Of a stretch of DNA of 7,386 bases, positions 1 through 5,572 are shown piece after piece. The notes under the pieces were generated by a model that was not told where the DNA came from, searched no databases, and worked only from the letters and a program-made list of their open reading frames with translations. This DNA comes from Anaerolineae bacterium (lineage in GTDB: Bacteria > Chloroflexota > Anaerolineae > JAFGEY01), in assembly GCA_016931365.1 (NCBI GenBank), contig JAFGEY010000082.1, positions 1-7,386 of the forward strand. The letters run 5' to 3'. Each line of letters starts with the position of its first letter. Within the stretch, counting starts at the first letter, position 1. Made by a program: the position numbers and the translations under genes.

Positions 1-174
1 CAGTGCAAGGGCGGCGCGTTTACCCGCCTGGAGCGGGTGATCGTGTTCGTCGCCGGGCTGGTCTTGAACCAGGTGACCATTGCACTGTGGATTTTGGCCG
101 TGTTTGCCACCCTGACGGCGGTGCAGCGCATCTACCTGACCTGGAAGTACATCAAAGAAAATCCAATCGTTTGA
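1..174 (+). CDS. CDP-alcohol phosphatidyltransferase-like protein, C-terminal end (partial)
   Basis: This gene is cut by the left window edge; frame 1 is open from base 1 to a TGA at 172-174 and gives the last 57 residues. They hold two hydrophobic stretches, roughly residues 13-24 and 27-43, and end in a short basic tail. The pattern RLER, then a membrane segment, then ALWILAVFATLTAVQRIY matches the last helix of CDP-alcohol phosphatidyltransferases (phosphatidylinositol-phosphate or phosphatidylglycerol-phosphate synthase type), in which an ALW...LTALQR-like ending is common. Such enzymes join a CDP-diacylglycerol to an alcohol in the cytoplasmic membrane. The diagnostic DG...AR...G...D motif lies upstream of the window and cannot be checked, so the exact substrate is unknown. 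lgt follows 15 nt later, which suggests an operon for envelope lipid and lipoprotein synthesis. Confidence 0.68.
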   Translation, partial: QCKGGAFTRLERVIVFVAGLVLNQVTIALWILAVFATLTAVQRIYLTWKYIKENPIV

Positions 175-189
175 TCAGAGGTCAATATT

Positions 190-1089
190 ATGAACCCGAT
201 TGCCTTTCAAATTGGCCCCATCGCCGTACACTGGTATGGGATATTGATCGTGTCTGGCATTGTCGTCGCTGCGTACCTGTCGACGCGGGTGGCTTTGCTG
301 TGGGGTGAAAACCCTGAATTTGTTTGGGACGCGCTGACTTGGTGTGTGATCCTGGGCGTGGTCGGCGCGCGGCTGTACCACGTGCTCACGCCAACGCCGA
401 GCATGGGCGTGGATCAGTGGTATTATTTTCGCCACCCGGCCAAGATTTTCGCCACCTGGGAAGGCGGGCTGGGCATTTACGGCGCGGTGGCCGGCGGCGC
501 GTTGGGGCTGTACATCGCCGCGCGGCGGGCCAAGAAAAGCATGCTGCGCTGGATGGATATCATCACGCCGGGGTTGATCCTGGCGCAGGCGATCGGCCGC
601 TGGGGTAATTTCGTCAACCAGGAGCTGTATGGCAAGCCAACCAACCTGCCGTGGGCGATTTTCATCGACGCGGCGCACCGCGTGCCCGGTTATGAGGCGT
701 TTGAGCGCTTTCACCCCACCTTTTTGTACGAGTCGCTGTGGAACGCGGCAACCTGTGCCGTGCTGGTTTACCTGACCTGGCGCTTTCGCCGCAAGCTGGC
801 GACGGGGATCATCTCGGCGCTGTATTTCATCTCCTATTCGACGATCCGCTTTTTGCTCGAATTCATCCGTCTGGACAGCCCGGCGATCGGCACGCTGGCG
901 ATTGCCCAGATCGTGGCCCTGGTGATCATTGCCGCGTCGATTGGATTCATCGTCTGGCGGGTTAAAAAGGGGCAGGAGCCGGTGGTCGAGGCACCGGCGG
1001 TCGAGACACCGGCGGGCGAGACACCGCCTGACGAGCCGGACGAAGAGCCGGAGCCGGCTGAGGAAGTAGAAACGACTGACGAATCATAG
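190..1089 (+). CDS. lgt: Prolipoprotein diacylglyceryl transferase (Lgt)
   Basis: Lgt moves a diacylglyceryl group from phosphatidylglycerol to the lipobox cysteine of prolipoproteins in the cytoplasmic membrane, the first step of lipoprotein maturation. The 299-residue product has the expected multi-helix layout and the family landmarks: HWYG at 14-17, WEGGLGIYG at 90-98, the Lgt signature GRWGNFVNQELYG at 136-148 with the key Arg137 and Asn140, HPTFLYES at 175-182, and the late Arg220/Glu224/Arg227 region in STIRFLLEFIR. The core ends near residue 258. It is followed by about 40 residues of acidic, Pro-rich tail (KKGQEP to the end), which the core family lacks and which is partly built from a 15-nt tandem repeat. 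The ATG at 190 is supported by AGAGG at 177-181 with an 8-nt gap. The gene lies 15 nt after the preceding lipid-synthesis gene and ends just before a strong terminator. Confidence 0.96.
   Translation: MNPIAFQIGPIAVHWYGILIVSGIVVAAYLSTRVALLWGENPEFVWDALTWCVILGVVGARLYHVLTPTPSMGVDQWYYFRHPAKIFATWEGGLGIYGAVAGGALGLYIAARRAKKSMLRWMDIITPGLILAQAIGRWGNFVNQELYGKPTNLPWAIFIDAAHRVPGYEAFERFHPTFLYESLWNAATCAVLVYLTWRFRRKLATGIISALYFISYSTIRFLLEFIRLDSPAIGTLAIAQIVALVIIAASIGFIVWRVKKGQEPVVEAPAVETPAGETPPDEPDEEPEPAEEVETTDES
985..1029 (+). repeat. Three tandem 15-nt repeats in the lgt 3' end
   Basis: Three consecutive 15-base units occupy 985-999, 1000-1014 and 1015-1029. The first two differ by one base (GTCGAGGCACCGGCG versus GTCGAGACACCGGCG) and the third has diverged further. 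They are in frame and encode VEAPA, VETPA and GETPP, the start of the acidic Pro-rich tail of Lgt. Unit number is a likely site of length variation between strains. Confidence 0.8.
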
Positions 1090-1109
1090 CTATTGGACAA
1101 ATCCAAAAT

Positions 1110-1143
1110 AAAACCGTCCCAGGTATGTCCTGGGGCGGTTTTT
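1110..1143. terminator. Bidirectional intrinsic terminator between lgt and the C39-like gene
   Basis: The arms AAAACCGTCCCAGG (1110-1123) and CCTGGGGCGGTTTT (1129-1142) pair over 14 positions with one G-T wobble, around the 5-nt loop TATGT. The + strand continues with TTTTT (1139-1143). The - strand reads into TTTTATTTTGG. It sits 20 nt after the lgt stop and 13 nt after the stop of the convergent gene, so it can end both transcripts. Confidence 0.93.
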
Positions 1144-1155
1144 GTGTGCTGCGCA

Positions 1156-2310
1156 TTAATCGGACAGTGCGCTCAACCCGGTTACGGCAGGCGTCCAGTC
1201 GGGGTGCAGTTCCAGCGCGCGATTGTACTCGGCGCGCGCTTTGGCGTTGTCGCCCAGACCCTCGTAAGCCTGGGCGCGGTATAGATGGATTTCCTCCACC
1301 GCTGCGCCGTCGGCAATGACGGTCTGGGTCAGCGTCACCAGGCCCTGGTAATCTTGAACGGCCAGCAGGCCATCAAATACGTCGTAGCGAAAGCGATACA
1401 GCCGCACCGGCAGGCCGATCTCGCGCGCTCGGGCAAATGCCTCCTGCGCTTCCGTGACGCGGTCAAGGGACAGCAGCGCATCGCCCTTGTTGAGCCAGGC
1501 AAAGGGATCGGCCTCATCCTGGGCGATCTCGGCCTCGGCGCGCGCCAGCACCGCTTCCCACATCTTGGCACTATCGAGCACCTGGGCCAGCACAAGGTTC
1601 AGATCGGTTTCCTGTTCGGCAGGGTAAATGACGACGTATTGCCGGTTAAAGACGCGCCAACTCGCGTCGAACTCGGCGGCCGGCACGTCGACGTCCGGCC
1701 CGATGGCAAAATCGTGGATGGTCAGTGTTTCAGTGACCTGATCATAGCCGCGCACAAACTCGTACCGCCCGGCTTCGCTGGCGCCGGTGGCGGAGGCACT
1801 CCAGCGGGTGACGATGACCGGGAATCCATTCGACAGCAGCGAGTGCAGCAGCTCCTGGTCGCCGTTGACGCCGACAAAGATCTTCAGCCTCCGCGATGCG
1901 GCATAGTCGGCCAGTTCGTCGGTGGAGACAAAGGTGTCGCTCTTGCCGGGGCAAAGAACCTCTTCGATCTGATCGTGCGATTCGGGCGTGCCCCAATAGG
2001 TGAGCGCGATGCCCAGCGGGGCCAGGCTGCAATAGTCGGTGCGCTCGGCCTGGTAATCGACCGGCTCGAGCAGCACGGCGGGCGCGGGCGGGGTGATCGC
2101 CAGAGTAGGTGTCGACGTTGGGGTCAGCGTGGGCGTTGGCGTGTGGGTCGGCGTCGCTGTGGGCGTAGCGGGCAGCGGCGTCTTGGTCGGCGGGATCATC
2201 GATTCGATCTTGTCGCCGGCCCAGGGCAGCACAAAGATGGCAAAGGCCACGGTCAGCACCAGACCGATGGCGATAGTGGCAATGCGTTGTGCAGGGGTAA
2301 GGTTTTCCAT
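1156..2310 (-). CDS. Membrane-anchored C39-peptidase-like/TPR protein with degenerate active site
   Basis: The 384-residue product has an uncleaved-looking signal anchor (hydrophobic about 11-30), a Thr-Pro linker (41-73), a C39-like papain-fold domain (about 82-230) and a helical TPR-type region (about 245-380), with the clearest repeat at 339-370 (LYRAQAYEGLGDNAKARAEYNRALELHP). The order anchor, TP linker, C39-like, TPR resembles a protein type common in Chloroflexota. In active members the cysteine sits in NNCGPA and the histidine in GHY...GYD. Here the cysteine remains (Cys94, DYCSLAP) but the GPA is lost, and the histidine position reads Arg182 (GRYEFVRGYD, codon CGG). Asp200 in IHDF matches the third catalytic position. 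It is therefore probably a non-proteolytic, extracytoplasmic binding or scaffolding protein, which is inference. The ATG is supported by AAGGA 8 nt upstream and a good promoter. The gene appears monocistronic. Confidence 0.8.
   Translation of the reverse strand: MENLTPAQRIATIAIGLVLTVAFAIFVLPWAGDKIESMIPPTKTPLPATPTATPTHTPTPTLTPTSTPTLAITPPAPAVLLEPVDYQAERTDYCSLAPLGIALTYWGTPESHDQIEEVLCPGKSDTFVSTDELADYAASRRLKIFVGVNGDQELLHSLLSNGFPVIVTRWSASATGASEAGRYEFVRGYDQVTETLTIHDFAIGPDVDVPAAEFDASWRVFNRQYVVIYPAEQETDLNLVLAQVLDSAKMWEAVLARAEAEIAQDEADPFAWLNKGDALLSLDRVTEAQEAFARAREIGLPVRLYRFRYDVFDGLLAVQDYQGLVTLTQTVIADGAAVEEIHLYRAQAYEGLGDNAKARAEYNRALELHPDWTPAVTGLSALSD
2098..2190 (-). repeat. Low-complexity Thr-Pro linker repeat in the C39-like gene
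   Basis: A run of degenerate ACNCCN hexamers encodes alternating Thr-Pro (for example TPTHTPTPTLTPTSTPT, residues 53-69). It forms an extended spacer between the membrane anchor and the extracytoplasmic domain. Codons vary within the run, so selection on the peptide rather than recent repeat expansion is likely. Confidence 0.85.
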
Positions 2311-2315
2311 ACCTG

Positions 2316-2344
2316 TTGTCCTTCAAGTCAAAAGTTGGTATAAT
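2316..2344 (+). promoter_or_regulatory. Sigma70-type promoter for the ABC exporter operon
   Basis: The -35 TTGTCC (2316-2321) is separated by exactly 17 bp from a consensus -10 TATAAT (2339-2344), which is preceded by TGG, giving an extended -10. The predicted start is about 2351, leaving a 5' leader of roughly 94 nt before the ATG at 2445. It overlaps the 5' leader and Shine-Dalgarno zone of the divergent gene. Confidence 0.75.
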
Positions 2345-2356
2345 CAAAACGCGCAG

Positions 2357-2385
2357 AGTATAACACATCTTGGGTAGGATGCCAA
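2357..2385 (-). promoter_or_regulatory. Sigma70-type promoter for the C39-like gene
   Basis: On the - strand, TTGGCA (2385-2380) and TATACT (2362-2357) are 17 bp apart, and TGT precedes the -10, giving an extended -10. The predicted start is about 2350, a 40-nt leader before the ATG at 2310. The start point abuts that of the opposing promoter (about 2351). Confidence 0.75.
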
Positions 2386-2391
2386 AAGGCA

Positions 2392-2409
2392 GATCGCCGA
2401 CCGCCGATC
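2392..2409. promoter_or_regulatory. Imperfect dyad, possible operator
   Basis: GATCGCCGACCGCCGATC is an imperfect 18-bp dyad with 14 of 18 positions symmetric. It lies 6 bp upstream of the - strand -35 box and inside the predicted leader of the ABC operon. No regulator gene is adjacent and the region is G+C-rich, so it may be chance. Confidence 0.25.
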
Positions 2410-2444
2410 GGTAGTATGGGTGGTCAAGACAAACCGGGAGAACC

Positions 2445-3389
2445 ATGATTCGTACCGAAGGACTCTATAAACTGTTTGATGACTTTGTCGCCGTGCGGGG
2501 CATCGATCTGCACGTGCCCAAAGGCGAAATCCTGGCCTTGCTCGGGCCGAACGGCGCGGGCAAGACGACGACGGTGCGCATGCTGGCCTCGATCCTCAGC
2601 CCGAACCGGGGGCGTGCCTGGATCGATGGGCATGACGTGGTTGAGGATGCGATCGCCGTGCGGCGGCTGGTGGGCGTGCTGACCGAAATGCCAGGCCTGT
2701 ATGGGCGGATGAAGGCGCGCGAGTACCTGCGCTTTTTCGGCGAGCTGCAGGGGATGGATCGACCCATCATCGACGCGCGCAGCGAGCAGTTGATGGCCCA
2801 GTTTGGCATGGATGGCGTGTGGGGGCTGCGCCTGGGCGAGTATTCCAAAGGAATGCGCCAGAAAATGGCTCTGATCCGCACTATGCTGCACGACCCGCCG
2901 GTGCTTTTGCTCGACGAGCCGACATCGGCGATGGACCCGCACAGCGCCAAACAGGTGCGCGATGCGATCCTCACGCTGCGCAGCGCCGACCGGGCGATCA
3001 TCATCTGCACGCACAATCTGTCGGAGGCCGAACTGATCGCCGATCGCATCGCGATCATCCGTCGCGGCGAGATCGTCGTGCGCGGTACGTCGGAGCAACT
3101 CAAGCGCGAACTGCTCGGCGCGCCGATCCTGGAGGTGCGCACGGTCAACCCGGTCAACGGCGCGGCTCGCCTGGTTGGCGATCTGGTCGATGTGGAATCA
3201 CAGGGGGAAACGTGGCTTCGCTATCGCACCGACGCGCCGGAACGGGTCAATCCGGCCTTGCTCGACCGCTTGAGCCGGGCCGGCTACCAGGTGCTGACCC
3301 TCAGCGAGGTGCCTCGGCCGCTCGAAGAGGTTTACTTGCAGGTTGTCGAAAAACGGTCAAGCGCCGAGGAAGTGAGACAGACCCTATGA
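2445..3389 (+). CDS. ABC transporter ATP-binding protein (exporter type)
   Basis: This 314-residue cytoplasmic ATPase would power the permease encoded next. Visible motifs are Walker A GPNGAGKTT (34-42), signature YSKGMRQKM (133-141) in place of LSGGQ, Walker B VLLLDEPT (153-160), D-loop SAMDP (161-165) and the switch histidine in ICTHN (His190). At the Q-loop, VGVLTEMPGLY (76-86) carries Glu81 where Gln is usual, a variant seen in ABC-2/CcmA-type exporters. About 85 residues after the ATPase core form a C-terminal domain ending in LSEVPRPLEEVYLQVV, the 'sLeevFl' ending typical of this exporter class. The ATG at 2445 follows GGGAG (2436-2440) with a 4-nt gap. The stop overlaps the permease start in ATGA, so the two are translationally coupled. 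No substrate-binding protein is present, which fits an exporter or a membrane-remodelling role. The substrate is unknown. Confidence 0.93.
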   Translation: MIRTEGLYKLFDDFVAVRGIDLHVPKGEILALLGPNGAGKTTTVRMLASILSPNRGRAWIDGHDVVEDAIAVRRLVGVLTEMPGLYGRMKAREYLRFFGELQGMDRPIIDARSEQLMAQFGMDGVWGLRLGEYSKGMRQKMALIRTMLHDPPVLLLDEPTSAMDPHSAKQVRDAILTLRSADRAIIICTHNLSEAELIADRIAIIRRGEIVVRGTSEQLKRELLGAPILEVRTVNPVNGAARLVGDLVDVESQGETWLRYRTDAPERVNPALLDRLSRAGYQVLTLSEVPRPLEEVYLQVVEKRSSAEEVRQTL

Positions 3390-4855
3390 TAAACACCGTT
3401 GCACTGCCGGTTCGAAATGGCTGGCTCTCGTTCAAACGGGCCTGGATCATTACCCGGCGCGAGGTGCGAGACACCATGCGCGACTGGCGCTTGATGGTCC
3501 CCATCGGCCTGCTGACCCTGGTCTTTCCGGCGTTGATGCAGTTCACGGCGATTTTGGCCCAAAACTGGGTGCGGCGCTGGGGCGGCGAGATCATCGGCGA
3601 GCGGCTGATCCCTTTTCTGCTCATGATTGTCGGCTTTTTCCCGATCTCTTTTTCGCTGGTCATCGCCCTGGAAACCTTTGTCGGCGAAAAGGAACGCTAC
3701 AGCCTGGAGCCGCTGCTGGCGACGCCGCTGACCAACCAGGAATTGTACTGGGGCAAGACGCTGGCGGCCATGATCCCGCCGGTGCTGGCCTCTTACCTGG
3801 GTTTGACCGTGTATCTGATCGGCCTTTACGTGGGCCTCGAATGGGTGCCTGACCTGCAATTGTTGATCCTGGTCGTTTTGCTGACCACGGCTGAGGCACT
3901 GGTGATGGTCTCCGGTGCAGTCGTCGTCTCCAGCCAAACGACCAGCGTGCGCGCGGCGAACATTTTGGCCAGTTTTATCATCATCCCGATGACCTTGCTC
4001 GTGCAGGCCGAGAGCTTTATCATGTTCTGGGCCAATTATCCGGCCCTGTGGTGGATCGTCGCCGCGTTGATCGCCATTGATGCGGTACTGGTGCGGATGG
4101 GAATTCGCATCTTTAACCGCGAGGAGCTGCTCGGGCGCGACATCGACGAATTGAACCTGGGCAAAGCGTGGCGACATTTCTGGCGCTTCCTGTGTGAGCC
4201 GCCGCCGGGCACGGTCGCCCGGCAAAAGCGATTCCTGCCCCGCGTTTACCTGCATGACCTGCCCGTCTTGCTCCGTCGCAACCTGGCGCCGATCGGCGTT
4301 GTGACTCTGATGCAGATTGCCGCCTTGATCGTCGGCTGGGGGTACGCGATCAAGTATCCGATCCCCGAAGGGCTGATCACGCTGGATGTGCCGGAGGACG
4401 CCTTTCAACAAATTCCCGACATCGGCTTTTTGCCGATGCTGAATCCGTGGGCGATTATGTACCACAATATGCGCGTGATGGTTTTGGAGGCTGTGCTGGG
4501 CCTCTTTTCCTTCGGCGCGGCGGCGATCGTCCTGCTGATGGTCCCGATGGCGATCATTGGCGTCTTTGCCGGTGAAGCGCCGCTGATGGGAGCCAGCCCG
4601 TGGCTGCTGCTGGCGACCTTTATTTTGCCACACGGCATCGTCGAGCTGCCGGCGGCGATCATTTCCGCCGGAATGGCGCTGCGCCTGGGCGCATCGGTCA
4701 TTTCGCCGCCACCGGGGATGACCCTCTCTCAGGGCGTACTGCTGGCCTTAGCCGATTGGGTCAAGGTGCTGGTCTTTCTGGTGCTGCCGATGCTGACCAT
4801 CGCGGGGATGCTGGAGGTGTGGCTCACGCCGTGGATTGTGGTCAACGTGTGGTAA
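3386..4855 (+). CDS. ABC-2-type permease fused to a SpoIIM (DUF95)-like domain
   Basis: The 489-residue membrane protein has two parts. Residues 1-240 look like an ABC-2 permease: a cytoplasmic coupling N-terminus (RAWIITRREVRDTMRDWR, 18-35), six likely helices (about 36-54, 75-97, 125-151, 157-181, 191-214, 220-240), and the typical FVGEKERYSLEPLLATPL loop (98-115). A charged linker (241-300) follows. Residues 300-489 resemble SpoIIM/DUF95: one helix (302-321), then NPWAIMYHNMRV (353-364), a long hydrophobic stretch (365-397), the hallmark LPHGIVELPAAIISAGMALRLG (414-435) and a last helix pair (457-483). SpoIIM is best known from the Bacillus engulfment complex, but DUF95 proteins occur widely outside spore formers, and nothing here suggests sporulation. 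The ATG at 3386 overlaps the ATPase stop (ATGA); a start far upstream in the same frame would overlap the ATPase gene and is rejected. The substrate is not readable. Confidence 0.87.
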   Translation: MINTVALPVRNGWLSFKRAWIITRREVRDTMRDWRLMVPIGLLTLVFPALMQFTAILAQNWVRRWGGEIIGERLIPFLLMIVGFFPISFSLVIALETFVGEKERYSLEPLLATPLTNQELYWGKTLAAMIPPVLASYLGLTVYLIGLYVGLEWVPDLQLLILVVLLTTAEALVMVSGAVVVSSQTTSVRAANILASFIIIPMTLLVQAESFIMFWANYPALWWIVAALIAIDAVLVRMGIRIFNREELLGRDIDELNLGKAWRHFWRFLCEPPPGTVARQKRFLPRVYLHDLPVLLRRNLAPIGVVTLMQIAALIVGWGYAIKYPIPEGLITLDVPEDAFQQIPDIGFLPMLNPWAIMYHNMRVMVLEAVLGLFSFGAAAIVLLMVPMAIIGVFAGEAPLMGASPWLLLATFILPHGIVELPAAIISAGMALRLGASVISPPPGMTLSQGVLLALADWVKVLVFLVLPMLTIAGMLEVWLTPWIVVNVW

Positions 4856-4861
4856 AGGTAG

Positions 4862-4899
4862 GGGCGAAGCATTCGCACAATTCGGCGAATGCTTCGCCC
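4862..4899. terminator. Perfect 15-bp hairpin between convergent genes; likely terminator and possible dispersed repeat
   Basis: Arms GGGCGAAGCATTCGC (4862-4876) and GCGAATGCTTCGCCC (4885-4899) are perfectly complementary around the 8-nt loop ACAATTCG. It begins 7 nt after the permease stop and ends 5 nt from the araD stop. Flanking T runs are weak on both strands (TTACTTTATTG on +, TACCTTTACC on -), so termination may rest mainly on the stem. From memory, GTAGGGGCGAAGCATTCG-type palindromes recur in cyanobacterial and Chloroflexota intergenic regions, so this may be a copy of a dispersed repeat. Confidence 0.82.
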
Positions 4900-4904
4900 T
4901 TACT

Positions 4905-5546
4905 TTATTGTCCGTACTCGGTTTCGTATCGACGCCGCGCGCGGGCGATTTCTTCTGCGGGGAGTTCTTCTGGCTGGCCGAGTTGCAGGGCCAGCCAGGC
5001 TGTTTTGGCGACATCTTCGACCATCACCGCCGCTTTGAGCGCCGCCTCCGGCGTGGCACCGACGGTGAACACACCGTGGTTTTTCATCAGAATTGCCGGT
5101 GAGGCGCCGATCGAGCGGATGATCTCGCGCCCGATCTCGTCGTTGCCCACCTTGGCGTACCCGCCGACCGGGATCGGCCCGCCGAATTCGTCGGCGATGG
5201 CGGTGAGATAGACCGGAATGGGCATGTTGTTGGCTGCAAAAGCGGTGGCATAGTTGGAGTGGGTATGGGCCACGCCCATCACGTCGGAGCGGTGGCGATA
5301 GATATAGTTGTGCGCGTGCACATCGGACGAAGGCTTGAGCTCGCCCTCGATCACCTGCCCGTCCAGATCGACGACGATCATGTTCTCCGGCGTCAGCTCG
5401 TCAAAGGGCACGCCGCTCGGTTTGATCACCACCAGCCCGCTTTCGGGATCGCGCCCACTGACGTTACCGCTGGTCCAGGTTACCAGGCCGTAACGCGGCA
5501 GGTCCTTGTTGTAACGACACACTTGATCGCGTAGTGTTTGCAACAT
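4905..5546 (-). CDS. araD: L-ribulose-5-phosphate 4-epimerase (class II aldolase/adducin family)
   Basis: This cytoplasmic zinc enzyme is expected to convert L-ribulose 5-phosphate to D-xylulose 5-phosphate, feeding arabinose into the pentose phosphate pathway. The 213-residue product matches AraD-type members: LVTWTSGNVSGRD (21-33), IKPSGV (41-46), KPSSDVHAH (71-79) with Asp76, zinc ligands His94 and His96 in HTH and His157 in KNHGVF, Asp119 near the catalytic Asp position, and a YGQ C-terminus as in E. coli AraD (231 residues). The ATG at 5546 has GGAG about 8 nt upstream; 23 further upstream codons have no such support and run into the preceding gene's end. It lies 26 nt after the GH5 gene on the same strand, so it is probably its operon partner. 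L-fuculose-phosphate aldolase or a related sugar-phosphate enzyme is possible, but the KPSSD and C-terminal features favour the epimerase. Confidence 0.86.
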   Translation of the reverse strand: MLQTLRDQVCRYNKDLPRYGLVTWTSGNVSGRDPESGLVVIKPSGVPFDELTPENMIVVDLDGQVIEGELKPSSDVHAHNYIYRHRSDVMGVAHTHSNYATAFAANNMPIPVYLTAIADEFGGPIPVGGYAKVGNDEIGREIIRSIGASPAILMKNHGVFTVGATPEAALKAAVMVEDVAKTAWLALQLGQPEELPAEEIARARRRYETEYGQ

Positions 5547-5572
5547 CGAATATCTCCGGTTAGATTTTCTGT

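Noticed and set aside
1285..2343. Long open + strand frame antisense to the C39-like gene (352 codons)
   Set aside because: It is a by-product of high G+C third positions opposite a real gene, has no recognisable domain, and runs into Gly/Arg repeats opposite the Thr-Pro linker.
2819..3385. A long + strand frame upstream of the permease start, which would make a 678-residue protein
   Set aside because: It overlaps the well-supported ATPase gene in another frame and has Arg/Gly-rich low-information sequence; the permease starts at 3386 with ATGA coupling.
3332..4633. Long open - strand frame antisense to the permease (433 codons)
   Set aside because: Composition is dominated by Gln, His, Arg and Asp, the typical shadow of a hydrophobic membrane protein; no start signal or domain is visible.
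3386..4855. Sporulation gene cluster suggested by the SpoIIM-like domain
   Set aside because: No other sporulation gene is present, and DUF95 proteins are widespread in non-sporulating bacteria and archaea.
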